The notes beneath the pieces were generated by a model, which was given only the letters and a program-made list of their open reading frames with translations, was not told where the DNA came from and searched no databases. A DNA stretch of 64,000 nucleotides from positions 434,001 to 498,000 of the forward strand of contig NZ_CP159805.1 of the NCBI RefSeq assembly GCF_048087625.1, in the 5' to 3' direction. The stretch is from Pseudothioglobus sp905182815 (GTDB taxonomy: Bacteria > Pseudomonadota > Gammaproteobacteria > PS1 > Pseudothioglobaceae). The position numbers and the translations under genes were made by a program. Numbering within the stretch: position 1 is the stretch's first letter; every line of letters starts with the position of its first letter. Shown here piece by piece: positions 50,356-60,126 of the stretch.

Positions 50356-51731
50356 AAAAAATACTACTAATATTAATTGGCTTAATTCCAAGCCTAGCTT
50401 TCGCTTCAACGGATTCTGTAAATCTTGATCTAACGAGTCACTGGGCTGGCTATCTTGCCGTAACGCTATTTGTTATTGCTTATGCCTTTGTGATGCTTGA
50501 AGAGTTCACACATTTTCGTAAGTCAAAGCCAGTTATTTTGGTTGCTGGATTAATATGGGGAATTATAGGTTGGGTGTATGCCTCCAAAGGAATTCCACAC
50601 GCAGCAGAAGCAGCTCTAAGGCATAATTTTTTAGAATATGCTGAACTATTTCTTTTTCTATTAGTAGCAATGACTTATATTGAGGCGATGCGTGAACGCT
50701 TTGTTTTTGAGAAATTGAAGGTATATCTTATATCAAAAGGATTCAGTTACAGGCAGCTATTCTGGCTGACAGGATTTATAGCGTTCTTTATGTCGCCTAT
50801 TGCTGATAATCTTACTACAGCGCTTGTCATGGGCGCAGTGGTCTTGGCAGTTGGCGCTGGGAATGCAAAGTTTATTTCGGTTGCTTTTGTGAATATCGTT
50901 GTTGCTGCTAATGCTGGCGGCGCGTTTAGTCCGTTTGGAGATATTACTACGCTCATGGTCTGGCAAAAAGGCCTGGTTGACTTCCAGCAGTTCTTTGTCT
51001 TATTCTTTCCATCACTGGTTAATTTTCTTATACCCGCAGCTATTATGCACTTTGCAATTAAAAATGAGAAGCCAGAGGTTGTAGATGAAGTGGTTGTTAT
51101 TAAGGATGGCGGTATTGTAATAACCTTTATGTTTTTGTTGACGATTGCAACAGCGGTAAGCTTTCATAATTTCCTGCATCTCCCACCTGCGATGGGAATG
51201 ATGACAGGACTTGGATACCTTATGGTAGTTGGCTACTTTATTAAAGTTAGGCATAACTCGAATGACTCAATTTCAGAGAGGTTTGATGTATTTAGAAAGG
51301 TCTCTAGGGCAGAGTGGGATACGCTACTGTTCTTTTTTGGCGTTATTGTAAGTGTTGGTGGACTAGGTTTTATGGGTTACCTAGCATTAGTTTCTGAGGC
51401 GATGTATGTTCAGTTGGGCGCCACCTATGCGAATGTCTTGGTAGGCATCCTTTCTGCCATCGTTGATAACATTCCAGTAATGTTTGCAGTATTGACGATG
51501 ACGCCCGATATGTCTCTGGGCCAGTGGCTCTTGGTAACACTCACTGCAGGTGTTGGAGGAAGTATGCTTTCTATCGGATCGGCGGCAGGTGTTGCATTGA
51601 TGGGACAATCAAAAGGGCACTATACGTTCGTCTCACACCTTAAATGGATATGGGCAATTGCTCTAGGCTATGTGGCAAGTATTTTTATGCATTTATGGAT
51701 CAACGCAGCCCTCTTTGATGTCCCAATCTAG
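50352..51731 (+). CDS. nhaD: Na+/H+ antiporter NhaD
   Basis: A 459-aa inner-membrane antiporter that exports sodium in exchange for protons. It has an N-terminal cleavable-like segment (MKKILLILIGLIPSLAFA) and about a dozen further helices. Conserved segments are ALRHNFLEYAELFLFLLVAMTYIEAMRER, SPIADNLTTALVMGAVV, NAGGAFSPFGDITTLMVWQKG and SAIVDNIPVMFAVL, which belong to the NhaD/IT superfamily. It fits a marine, high-sodium lifestyle. Cotranscribed with ygfZ and coaX by overlaps. Confidence 0.92.
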   Translation: MKKILLILIGLIPSLAFASTDSVNLDLTSHWAGYLAVTLFVIAYAFVMLEEFTHFRKSKPVILVAGLIWGIIGWVYASKGIPHAAEAALRHNFLEYAELFLFLLVAMTYIEAMRERFVFEKLKVYLISKGFSYRQLFWLTGFIAFFMSPIADNLTTALVMGAVVLAVGAGNAKFISVAFVNIVVAANAGGAFSPFGDITTLMVWQKGLVDFQQFFVLFFPSLVNFLIPAAIMHFAIKNEKPEVVDEVVVIKDGGIVITFMFLLTIATAVSFHNFLHLPPAMGMMTGLGYLMVVGYFIKVRHNSNDSISERFDVFRKVSRAEWDTLLFFFGVIVSVGGLGFMGYLALVSEAMYVQLGATYANVLVGILSAIVDNIPVMFAVLTMTPDMSLGQWLLVTLTAGVGGSMLSIGSAAGVALMGQSKGHYTFVSHLKWIWAIALGYVASIFMHLWINAALFDVPI

Positions 51732-52410
51732 TCTCTTTATTGATATAGGTAACTCTGCTGTTAAGTGGCGTACGTGTGACCCTGAGGTTTTTACTGAAGG
51801 CGTAGATCTTTTTTCATTAGAATTATTGCCCAAAGCGGATTCAGTTTGGGTGAGTGCTGTTGCGCATTTAAGTATTATTGCAGAGATAAAGGCTAACTTT
51901 GGTTCCGTTAATCTTGTTGAGCCATTAAGGCAGCATGGAAAATTAACCCTGTCCTATGATGATCCGTCAAATTTTGGCGTGGATCGGTTTCTTGCTATGC
52001 TGGCAGCTCTTGAGCGCTTCCCAAATGCACCTTTACTAGTAATTGACGCTGGAAGCGCAGTTACCTTTGACATTATTGACAATAAAGGAATACACCAAGG
52101 TGGCCTAATAATGCCTGGCATTAAGGCCCTAAGAGAAAGCTTTGCTAAGTTTTCAACAAATGATTTATCTATAAACACTTCTGAGCTGAAAAATAATACT
52201 GAGGGGTCATGGCAAAGCGGAACTCATGCAATGCTTGTGTCAGCTGTTAATTCTCAAATACATAATTTTGAATTAAAATACCCAGACGGCGTTATAACTA
52301 TCTGTGGCGGCATTATAAAAGAAATAATCAAAGAGCTTCCTATGTCAGTTAAATCCTATGATAATTTGGTTTTAGATGGTTTAGAAAGCTATAGCCAATC
52401 TATGGGATAA
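51718..52410 (+). CDS. coaX: Type III pantothenate kinase
   Basis: Catalyses the first step of coenzyme A synthesis. The start MSQSSLFIDIGNSAVKWR at 51718 is chosen instead of an upstream in-frame ATG, because the ATP-binding motif DIGNSAVKW must be N-terminal. GVDRFLAML and VIDAGSAVTFDIID are the pantothenate and ATP sites; GGLIMPGI follows. 230 aa, within the CoaX range. It overlaps the nhaD end by 14 nt. Confidence 0.92.
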   Translation: MSQSSLFIDIGNSAVKWRTCDPEVFTEGVDLFSLELLPKADSVWVSAVAHLSIIAEIKANFGSVNLVEPLRQHGKLTLSYDDPSNFGVDRFLAMLAALERFPNAPLLVIDAGSAVTFDIIDNKGIHQGGLIMPGIKALRESFAKFSTNDLSINTSELKNNTEGSWQSGTHAMLVSAVNSQIHNFELKYPDGVITICGGIIKEIIKELPMSVKSYDNLVLDGLESYSQSMG

Positions 52411-52446
52411 TTGACTCATTAACATTTAAGTCTTCTATTAAGCACT

Positions 52447-53646
52447 ATGAAAGATCATCGAGTATTATCTGGAATGCGGCCCACAGGCCAATTACACCTT
52501 GGCCACTATCATGGGGTCCTAAAAAATTGGATTCAACTTCAAAATGAGTATGACTCTTATTATTTTGTTGCTGATTGGCACGCCTTTACAACACACTATT
52601 CTGATAGAATTAATTTAGAAGAAAATGTTTCGGATATGGTTGTTGACTGGCTGGCAACTGGTCTTAATCCTAATACTTCTACAATTTTTGTTCAATCTAA
52701 AGTGCCAGAACATGCAGAACTTCACTTGCTGCTCTCAATGACAACCCCTCTTAGCTGGTTAGAAAGAGTGCCATCTTATAAAGACCAGCAAGAAAAATTA
52801 AAGACTAAGGATCTATCGACCTATGGTTTTTTGGGCTATCCTCTTTTACAAAGTGCGGACATATTAATTTATAAAGCTGGCCTGGTTCCAGTTGGTGAAG
52901 ATCAGGTCGCGCACGTTGAATTTACCCGAGAAGTTGCAAGACGCTTTAATTTTATTTATGGTCGCGAAGCTGATTTTGAAGAGAAAGCCGAGGCTGCTGT
53001 TACTAAGATGGGTAAAAAACAATCAAAGCTCTATAGAGCATTAAGAAAGTCTTATCAAGAGACGGGTGATGATGAGTCTTTGGTTAAGGCAAAAGCTTTG
53101 CTTGGTGAGCAGCAAAATATTACTCTTGGAGATAGAGAAAGGCTTTTAGGTTATGCAGAAGGCCTAGGGAAGATAATTTTAACTGAGCCTGAGGCTCTTT
53201 TAACCAAGGCATCTAAAATGCCTGGCCTGGATGGACAGAAAATGTCAAAATCTTATAATAATATGATTTCCTTGAGACAGGAGCCTGAATCAGTCAAGCA
53301 AAAGATTAATAGAATGCCGACAGACCCTGCTCGCGTTAAATTAACTGACCCGGGTGATCCAAAAAAATGCCCAGTATCGCAGTTACATCAAATATATTCA
53401 TCAGAAGAAACTCTCAAGTGGGTAAATGAAGGATGCACAAAAGCTAAAATAGGGTGCATTGAATGTAAGATGCCTGTTATAGAGGCAATTAATGCTGAGT
53501 TAGAACCTATCCAAGAGAATATAGCGAAGTATCAATCCAATCCAAACCTTATACAAGAAATCATCTTTGAGGGTTCAGAGAGTGCAAGGGCAGTTGCGCG
53601 AAGTACGATGGAAGAGGTTCGAGATGCAATGGGTATAACCTACTAA
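52447..53646 (+). CDS. trpS: Tryptophan-tRNA ligase
   Basis: A class I aminoacyl-tRNA synthetase. The HIGH-type motif GQLHLGHYHG is at about residues 15-24, and the KMSKS loop is in DGQKMSKSYNN. At 399 aa it is longer than E. coli TrpS (334). The excess lies mainly between the catalytic domain and the KMSKS loop (region VTKMGKKQSKLYRALRKS), as in the longer TrpS forms of several proteobacteria. Followed by rluB 16 nt downstream. Confidence 0.94.
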   Translation: MKDHRVLSGMRPTGQLHLGHYHGVLKNWIQLQNEYDSYYFVADWHAFTTHYSDRINLEENVSDMVVDWLATGLNPNTSTIFVQSKVPEHAELHLLLSMTTPLSWLERVPSYKDQQEKLKTKDLSTYGFLGYPLLQSADILIYKAGLVPVGEDQVAHVEFTREVARRFNFIYGREADFEEKAEAAVTKMGKKQSKLYRALRKSYQETGDDESLVKAKALLGEQQNITLGDRERLLGYAEGLGKIILTEPEALLTKASKMPGLDGQKMSKSYNNMISLRQEPESVKQKINRMPTDPARVKLTDPGDPKKCPVSQLHQIYSSEETLKWVNEGCTKAKIGCIECKMPVIEAINAELEPIQENIAKYQSNPNLIQEIIFEGSESARAVARSTMEEVRDAMGITY

Positions 53647-53662
53647 AAAGAGATAAAACTAA

Positions 53663-54397
53663 ATGTCAGAAAGACTACAAAAACTTATTGCCAATGCTGG
53701 CTATGGGTCAAGACGTTGGGCGGAAAGGCTTATTGAGCAGGGTAGAATTTCTGTCAATAACAAAGAAGCGACGCTTGGCGATAAGGCAACAATCGCCGAC
53801 AAGGTGACAATTGATGGAAGGTTGATAGACCTAAAGCGATACTCAGAAGAAGAGACTAAGGTATTGATGCTTAATAAGCAAGCAGGCGTTATTTGTTCAA
53901 ACAAAGATGAAGAGGGCCGTAAAAGTGTATTTGACTTCCTGCCCGAAAATACGCGTTGGGTTATGGTGGGTCGACTAGACCTTAATACATCTGGGTTATT
54001 ACTATTTACTAATAATGGAGATCTAGCGAACAAGCTAATGCATCCGAGCTCAGAAATAGATAGAGAATATGCAGTGCGCGTCTTAGGAAGGGTTAGTGAC
54101 GAGGATATAAAACAATTAATTAGTGGAATAGAGCTTGATGATGGGTTTGCTAAATTTCACAAAGTAACCCTTGGGGGTGGTGATGGTGCAAATCGATGGT
54201 ATCACGTTGTTGTAAGGGAAGGCAGAAAAAGGGAAGTTAGGAGACTTTGGGAGGCTCTAGATTTTAAAGTTTCAAGGCTAATTAGAACAAGATTTAGTGA
54301 CATTCGGATGCCAGATAACTTGCGCGCAAATCAATCTGAACTTCTCAAACCCAAACAAGTCCAAGCGTTACTTAATGCAGTTAAATTGAAAGGCTAA
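53663..54397 (+). CDS. rluB: 23S rRNA pseudouridine-2605 synthase
   Basis: An RsuA-family pseudouridine synthase (244 aa). The N-terminal S4 domain ERLQKLIANAGYGSRRWAER is followed by the catalytic Asp motif GRLDLNTSGLLLFTN and the GRKREVRRLWEAL segment. RluB rather than RluE/RluF or RsuA is chosen from the S4 opening and size; the paralogue assignment is moderately sure. It probably shares a transcript with trpS. Confidence 0.86.
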   Translation: MSERLQKLIANAGYGSRRWAERLIEQGRISVNNKEATLGDKATIADKVTIDGRLIDLKRYSEEETKVLMLNKQAGVICSNKDEEGRKSVFDFLPENTRWVMVGRLDLNTSGLLLFTNNGDLANKLMHPSSEIDREYAVRVLGRVSDEDIKQLISGIELDDGFAKFHKVTLGGGDGANRWYHVVVREGRKREVRRLWEALDFKVSRLIRTRFSDIRMPDNLRANQSELLKPKQVQALLNAVKLKG

Positions 54398-54448
54398 TTT
54401 AATGTTTTTTTATATGCTTTAATTTACTTTTCAAAAGCATTATCAATC

Positions 54449-54476
54449 TTGTTAAACCATATGTGTCAAGTATAAT
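54449..54476 (+). promoter_or_regulatory. Promoter upstream of ileS
   Basis: TTGTTA (54449-54454), 16 nt, TATAAT (54471-54476), about 33 nt before the ileS ATG. No T-box or other leader structure is visible. Confidence 0.6.
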
Positions 54477-54508
54477 GGCGATTTAATATAGAAAAAATTA
54501 ACGCCTTA

Positions 54509-57277
54509 ATGTCTGACTATAAAAATACCTTAAATTTACCTGCAACTGATTTTCCGATGAAAGCCAATTTAGCAAATCGCGAAGGTGGTTTCCTAAAAAC
54601 ATGGCAGGATCAGGATTTATACCAACAAATTCGTCACAAGTTTAAAGGGAAGCCATTATTTGTGCTTCATGACGGCCCACCCTATGCGAATGGAGATATT
54701 CATATTGGTCACGCAGTAAATAAAGTGCTAAAAGATGTTATTGTCAAAAGCAAAACCTTGTCAGGTTTTGACGCTCCGTACGTTCCAGGTTGGGATTGTC
54801 ATGGACTCCCTATTGAGCACATGGTGGAAAAAAAGAAGGGAAAGGTTGGTCATAAAATAAATGCTGATGAGTTTCGAGCAGCATGTAGGGTCTACGCAGA
54901 TCAACAGATTGAAAAACAAAAGGTTGATTTTAAGCGTTTAGGGATTCTTGGAGACTGGGACAACCCATATCTAACTAAGAACTTTAAGTATGAAGCTGAT
55001 ATTGTCCGCTCACTTGGGAAAATTGTTAAAAATGGACACATTGCTAAGGGCTTTAAGCCAGTGCATTGGTGTACAGAGTGCTCTTCAGCGCTTGCAGAGG
55101 CTGAGGTTGAGTATAAAGACAAAGGTTCTGATACGGTAGATGTGGCTTTTAAGATTATTGGTGATTTTTTTGATCTAGATAAGCCTATTTCTGTTGTTAT
55201 TTGGACAACAACGCCTTGGACTTTACCTGCAAATGAAGCGGTTGCTCTTAATCCTGAGTTGGACTATGTTTTAGTTGATGTAGGGGAGCAATACTTTATT
55301 CTTGCTGAAGATTTACTTGAGTCTGCACTTGAAAGGTTTGACCTGAAGTCAAAGAATAAGATAGATAAAGTTTATAAAGGCTCTGACCTTGAAGGCATAA
55401 TGCTTCAACACCCATTCTATGATAAGCAGGTGCCAATTATCTTAGGTGAGCATGTAACAACTGAAGCTGGTACTGGTGCAGTTCATACGGCTCCTGCGCA
55501 CGGCCAAGATGATTACGTAGTTGGCCTTAAATATAACTTACCCGTTGAGTGCCCTGTTGATGGAAGGGGCGTTTTCATAGAGACAACTAATGGTGTTGCT
55601 GGAGAGTTTATCTTTAAAGCTAACAGCACTATCATTACCCTGCTTCAAAATAAAGGCACTTTAGTCAAACACGAACCCATTACGCACTCTTATCCTCATT
55701 GCTGGAGACATAAGACGCCTGTAATATTTCGTGCGACACCTCAGTGGTTTGTCTCAATGACTCAAAAGAAATTAAGAGATAAAGTCAATGAAGAGATTCT
55801 AAATGTTAAATGGATCCCTGATTGGGGTCAGAAACGCATTGAATTAATGGTTGGAAATAGACCTGACTGGTGCATTTCACGCCAAAGGTATTGGGGAACT
55901 CCAATTACTTTATTTGTTAATAAAAATTCTGGAGAGTTGCATCCTGAGACAGAATCACTATTTGAAATTGTCGCTAAAAAAATTGAACTTGAGGGTATAG
56001 AGGCCTGGTTTAAACTTAAAGTTGAAGATATTTTAGGTGATGAAGCGCCTGATTACGAAAAAACTACCGATACATTGGACGTTTGGTTTGACTCTGGCGT
56101 AAGTCATTATGCAGTATTGAAGGCAAGTGATCATTTAAGTGATGTCGCTGATATGTATCTAGAGGGCTCTGATCAGCATCGAGGTTGGTTTCAATCATCT
56201 CTGTTAACTTCATGCGCAATTAATGGCAGGGCCCCTTATAAGCAAGTTCTTACTCATGGCTTTACTGTGGATCAAAATGGTCATAAAATGAGTAAATCGG
56301 TTGGTAATGTAATTCCCCCTCAAAAAGTTGTTAACTCGCTTGGCGCAGATATTTTAAGACTCTGGATTGGAAGTACTGATTACTCTGGTGAAATGACGGT
56401 GTCTGATGAAATTCTTAATAGAAGTGCTGATAGTTATCGTAGGATTCGAAATACAATGCGCTTTATGTTGGCAAACATGGAAGGCTTTGATCCAAGTAAA
56501 GATCTTGTAGAGATAGATCATATGCTCGTTTTAGATAAGTGGATTGTCTCTAAGACTGCTGAATTACAAAAAAATGTTATTAGTGAATATGATGAGTACA
56601 ATTTTCACTTTGCAATGAAGGCAATATTAAATTTTTGTACAAATGATCTAGGTGGTTTTTATTTAGATATTATTAAAGATAGACAATATACTACTCAATC
56701 TGATTCTTTAGCGAGACGCTCTGCTCAGAGTGCACTATTTCATATTTCCCATGCCATGGTTCGTTGGTTGGCTCCTATTTTGACGTTTACCGCCGAAGAG
56801 ATATGGCAATTTTTACCAGGTGCTCCAAACGAAAGTATTTTTTTACAGACCTGGCATGAAGGGCTGGAAGCTAAATTCAATAATCATTCAATTGATGTTT
56901 CTAGAGACATCAATGCCTATCTAAGAAAAGAACTTGAAGAGATGAGGCGCGCTAAAACCATTGGCTCATCACTAGATGCTGAGGTCGATATTTACTGTGA
57001 AGATGAAAATTATCAGGCTCTGTTAGAACTAAAAGATGAATTAAGGTTTTTGTTTATTACTTCAGATGCAAAAGTTCATCAGCTGAAGGATAGGCCAGCA
57101 AATGCTATTAATATTGATAACTCACTGGCAATCTTAGTTAGAAAAAGTGAGTATGAAAAATGCGTTCGATGTTGGCATCATAGGCCTGAAATAGGTCAAA
57201 ATAAATTGCATAAAGAGCTATGTAGTCGCTGCATAGAAAATGTTACAGGTGACGGAGAAACTAGGATATTTGCTTAA
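54509..57277 (+). CDS. ileS: Isoleucine-tRNA ligase
   Basis: A class I synthetase of 922 aa (E. coli 938). The HIGH motif is in PYANGDIHIGHA, the editing CP1 domain has WTTTPWTLPAN and HTAPAHGQDDY, and KMSKS is in GHKMSKSVGN. The C-terminal zinc finger reads CVRCWHHRPEIG...LCSRCIENV. The bacterial type with its zinc finger is complete. Its last base overlaps the aroB start. Confidence 0.97.
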   Translation: MSDYKNTLNLPATDFPMKANLANREGGFLKTWQDQDLYQQIRHKFKGKPLFVLHDGPPYANGDIHIGHAVNKVLKDVIVKSKTLSGFDAPYVPGWDCHGLPIEHMVEKKKGKVGHKINADEFRAACRVYADQQIEKQKVDFKRLGILGDWDNPYLTKNFKYEADIVRSLGKIVKNGHIAKGFKPVHWCTECSSALAEAEVEYKDKGSDTVDVAFKIIGDFFDLDKPISVVIWTTTPWTLPANEAVALNPELDYVLVDVGEQYFILAEDLLESALERFDLKSKNKIDKVYKGSDLEGIMLQHPFYDKQVPIILGEHVTTEAGTGAVHTAPAHGQDDYVVGLKYNLPVECPVDGRGVFIETTNGVAGEFIFKANSTIITLLQNKGTLVKHEPITHSYPHCWRHKTPVIFRATPQWFVSMTQKKLRDKVNEEILNVKWIPDWGQKRIELMVGNRPDWCISRQRYWGTPITLFVNKNSGELHPETESLFEIVAKKIELEGIEAWFKLKVEDILGDEAPDYEKTTDTLDVWFDSGVSHYAVLKASDHLSDVADMYLEGSDQHRGWFQSSLLTSCAINGRAPYKQVLTHGFTVDQNGHKMSKSVGNVIPPQKVVNSLGADILRLWIGSTDYSGEMTVSDEILNRSADSYRRIRNTMRFMLANMEGFDPSKDLVEIDHMLVLDKWIVSKTAELQKNVISEYDEYNFHFAMKAILNFCTNDLGGFYLDIIKDRQYTTQSDSLARRSAQSALFHISHAMVRWLAPILTFTAEEIWQFLPGAPNESIFLQTWHEGLEAKFNNHSIDVSRDINAYLRKELEEMRRAKTIGSSLDAEVDIYCEDENYQALLELKDELRFLFITSDAKVHQLKDRPANAINIDNSLAILVRKSEYEKCVRCWHHRPEIGQNKLHKELCSRCIENVTGDGETRIFA

Positions 57278-58365
57278 TGACGAATGATCAAACAATTCTA
57301 AATGTAGAACTTGGTGATAAGTCATATCCAATCTATATTGGATGTGACTTATTGTCTCAAAAATCTTTTTTTGAAGACCATATAAGCGGTCAGCAAGTTA
57401 TGGTTGTTTCTAACACAACGGTTGCCCCATTGTATTTAGATAGAGTGACTAAGTTACTAGATAACTTTACTGTGAAGGTAGTTATATTGCCTGATGGCGA
57501 GCAATATAAAACACTTGAAACTACAAACCTTATATTTGATGCACTTCTTCAAGAAAAGTTTGATCGGAGTGCCACTTTGATTGCTCTTGGCGGCGGTGTG
57601 GTTGGTGATATAACCGGTTTTGCTGCAGCGTCATACCAGCGTGGTATTAATTTTATTCAGGTTCCAACGACTCTTCTATCTCAAGTAGATTCTAGTGTAG
57701 GCGGTAAAACGGGTGTTAATCATGAGTTAGGTAAAAATATGATTGGTGCATTCTATCAGCCGCAAGCAGTTATCATTGATGTTGACACCCTAAGTACATT
57801 GAATGATCGTGAATACTCAGCAGGAATGGCTGAGGTTATAAAATATGGATTACTGGGTAATATTGATTTTTTATCCCATCTTGAAGCCAATATTGATCCA
57901 ATTATGAAGCGTGATAATAGTTTGATTATTGATTTAATTTATCGCTCGTGTAAAGACAAGTCGATCATCGTTTCTCAGGATGAATTTGAGCATGGGAAGA
58001 GGGCGCTATTAAATTTTGGGCATACTTTTGGGCATGCTATAGAGAATACTTTTGGTTATGGGGTCTACTTGCATGGGGAGGCTGTTTCTATTGGTATGTG
58101 TATGGCTTCAATGCTATCGCAGTTCGAAGGAGAATTGTCCCAAACTGACTTTGAGCGAATTCAGAGTATTCTTAGTAAGGCTAATTTACCAATTAGCATA
58201 AGCAAGGGAATTAAGAGTGAAAGCTTAATTCAGGCAATGTCAGTCGATAAAAAGGCAGTTGATGGTAGTTTGCGTCTTGTGCTTTTAAATAGTGTAGGAA
58301 GCTCTTTTGTTACTGGATCGTATTCAAAAGAAAACTTTCAAAAAGTTATATCAAATTTTTGTTAA
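57277..58365 (+). CDS. aroB: 3-dehydroquinate synthase
   Basis: The second shikimate-pathway enzyme, acting on the product of the DAHP synthase encoded at 6.6 kb. The NAD-binding block ALGGGVVGDITGFAAASYQRG and the PTTLLSQVDSSVGGKTGVNH motif are intact, as is the zinc-site segment NFGHTFGHAIE. 362 aa, E. coli 362. It is coupled to ileS by a 1-nt overlap. Confidence 0.96.
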   Translation: MTNDQTILNVELGDKSYPIYIGCDLLSQKSFFEDHISGQQVMVVSNTTVAPLYLDRVTKLLDNFTVKVVILPDGEQYKTLETTNLIFDALLQEKFDRSATLIALGGGVVGDITGFAAASYQRGINFIQVPTTLLSQVDSSVGGKTGVNHELGKNMIGAFYQPQAVIIDVDTLSTLNDREYSAGMAEVIKYGLLGNIDFLSHLEANIDPIMKRDNSLIIDLIYRSCKDKSIIVSQDEFEHGKRALLNFGHTFGHAIENTFGYGVYLHGEAVSIGMCMASMLSQFEGELSQTDFERIQSILSKANLPISISKGIKSESLIQAMSVDKKAVDGSLRLVLLNSVGSSFVTGSYSKENFQKVISNFC

Positions 58366-58381
58366 TAAATATTAATTAAAC

Positions 58382-58669
58382 ATGTCATTAGATAAAAAAC
58401 AAGTTAAAGAGATTGCCTATTTAGCTAGACTAAGTATTGAAGATGAAGAGTTAGAGCAAAGTACGTCAGAATTAAATAATATACTTAGCTTGATGGATGA
58501 TCTTAATGAAATAGATACTGGCGATGTTGAGCCTATGGCGCATCCACTGCATATGTCTCAGCGCTTAAGAGATGATGAAGTGACTGAAGAAAACTTAGCT
58601 GAAGAATTTCAAGCAATTGCCCCCAAAATAGGCAAGAGTCACTTTCTTGTCCCAACGGTAATTGAATGA
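58382..58669 (+). CDS. gatC: Asp/Glu-tRNA amidotransferase subunit C
   Basis: A 95-aa subunit that wraps around GatA and GatB and stabilises the complex. It has the family opening VKEIAYLARLSIEDEELE and the loop VEPMAHPLHMSQRLRDDEV. It starts the gatCAB set 16 nt after aroB and overlaps gatA by 4 nt. Confidence 0.94.
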   Translation: MSLDKKQVKEIAYLARLSIEDEELEQSTSELNNILSLMDDLNEIDTGDVEPMAHPLHMSQRLRDDEVTEENLAEEFQAIAPKIGKSHFLVPTVIE

Positions 58670-60114
58670 TGATGCATAATCTATCTGTTGCCGCTCTAAT
58701 CAAAGGACTCAAAAATAAAGATTTTTCATCTGTAGAGTTGACCCAACATTATCTAAATCGAATTAATAAATCTAAGCTCAATGCATTTATCTCAGTGACT
58801 GAAAATCTTGCGCTTGCACAGGCAAATGAAGCAGACTTGAAAATAGCCAAAGGAGACAATACTCCTTTGACCGGAATTCCATATGCACATAAAGATATTT
58901 TTTGCACTAAGGGCGTAAAAACCACTGCAGGCTCTAAGATGCTAGATTCATTTATTTCTCCATACGACGCAACACTGAGTCATCAATTTAATTCAGAAAA
59001 TATGGTAATGCTTGGAAAGACAAATATGGATGAGTTTGCTATGGGGTCATCAAATGAAAATTCCTATTATGGGCCAGTAAAAAACCCTTGGAACTTAAAG
59101 AAAATCCCAGGAGGGTCTTCTGGAGGTTCTGCTGCTGCTGTTGCATCTCGTATTGCCCCATTTGCAACTGGAACTGACACTGGAGGCAGTATTCGCCAGC
59201 CTGCGAGTTTGTGTGGCATTACTGGGCTCAAGCCAACATATGGAAGAATTTCTAGATATGGGATGATTGCTTATGCTTCGAGTCTTGATCAAGCTGGCCC
59301 AATGACCCAGACTGCTGAAGACGCAGCAATCGTTTTAAATGCTATGGCAGGCTTTGATAATAAAGATTCAACCAGTGCTGCTAAAGAAACCCCTGATTAC
59401 ACTAATCAATTAACAAACTCTTTGGATGGATTAAAGATTGGACTTCCTAAAGAATTTTTTTCCAGCGGCCTAGACGAGGGAGTTGAAAAAGTTGTTATGC
59501 ATGCAATCAAAGAATATGAATCGATGGGTGCTAAGATTCAAGAGGTCTCACTTCCTAATTCAATGCATGCAATTCCAACTTACTATATTGTGGCGCCTTG
59601 CGAATGCTCTTCTAATCTATCTAGATTTGATGGAGTAAGGTATGGGTATCGATGTGAAGATCCTAAAGATTTAGATGATTTATATTTAAGGTCTCGCTCA
59701 GAAGGGTTTGGTAAGGAAGTTAAAAGACGAATTATGATTGGCGCTTATGCTCTCTCTGCTGGTTATTATGATGCATATTATCTAAAAGCTCAAAAAGTTC
59801 GACAACTAATTAGTGAGGATTTTAAAAAAGTTTTTCAAAGTGTTGATGTCATTATGGGGCCAGTTGCCCCGACACCTGCTTTTGACTTAGGCTCTGTTAA
59901 GGACCCTGTCTCGATGTATTTAGCGGACATTTATACTCTCTCAGTAAACTTAGCAGGACTCCCTGGAATGAGCATTCCTGCAGGCTTCTCAAAAGAACTG
60001 CCAGTAGGACTTCAGTTGATAGGTAATCACTGGTCTGAAGAGCTTTTGCTTAATACCGCCCATCAGTTTCAATTGAAAACTAATTGGCATACTTCCTTAC
60101 CAATTGAGTTATAG
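58666..60114 (+). CDS. gatA: Asp/Glu-tRNA amidotransferase subunit A
   Basis: The glutaminase subunit (482 aa) that releases ammonia for amidation of Glu-tRNA(Gln)/Asp-tRNA(Asn). Amidase-signature catalytic residues lie in IPYAHKDIFC (Lys), GGSSGGSAAAVAS (Ser) and TDTGGSIRQPAS (nucleophilic Ser). The start could be any of three consecutive ATG codons (58666, 58669 or 58672). The first overlaps the gatC stop. Presence of gatCAB suggests that Gln-tRNA or Asn-tRNA is made indirectly. Confidence 0.96.
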   Translation: MMMHNLSVAALIKGLKNKDFSSVELTQHYLNRINKSKLNAFISVTENLALAQANEADLKIAKGDNTPLTGIPYAHKDIFCTKGVKTTAGSKMLDSFISPYDATLSHQFNSENMVMLGKTNMDEFAMGSSNENSYYGPVKNPWNLKKIPGGSSGGSAAAVASRIAPFATGTDTGGSIRQPASLCGITGLKPTYGRISRYGMIAYASSLDQAGPMTQTAEDAAIVLNAMAGFDNKDSTSAAKETPDYTNQLTNSLDGLKIGLPKEFFSSGLDEGVEKVVMHAIKEYESMGAKIQEVSLPNSMHAIPTYYIVAPCECSSNLSRFDGVRYGYRCEDPKDLDDLYLRSRSEGFGKEVKRRIMIGAYALSAGYYDAYYLKAQKVRQLISEDFKKVFQSVDVIMGPVAPTPAFDLGSVKDPVSMYLADIYTLSVNLAGLPGMSIPAGFSKELPVGLQLIGNHWSEELLLNTAHQFQLKTNWHTSLPIEL

Positions 60115-60126
60115 GGGAGATTTATT

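Noticed and set aside
51670..51717. Upstream ATG for coaX inside nhaD
   Set aside because: It would put 16 extra residues before the N-terminal ATP-binding motif.
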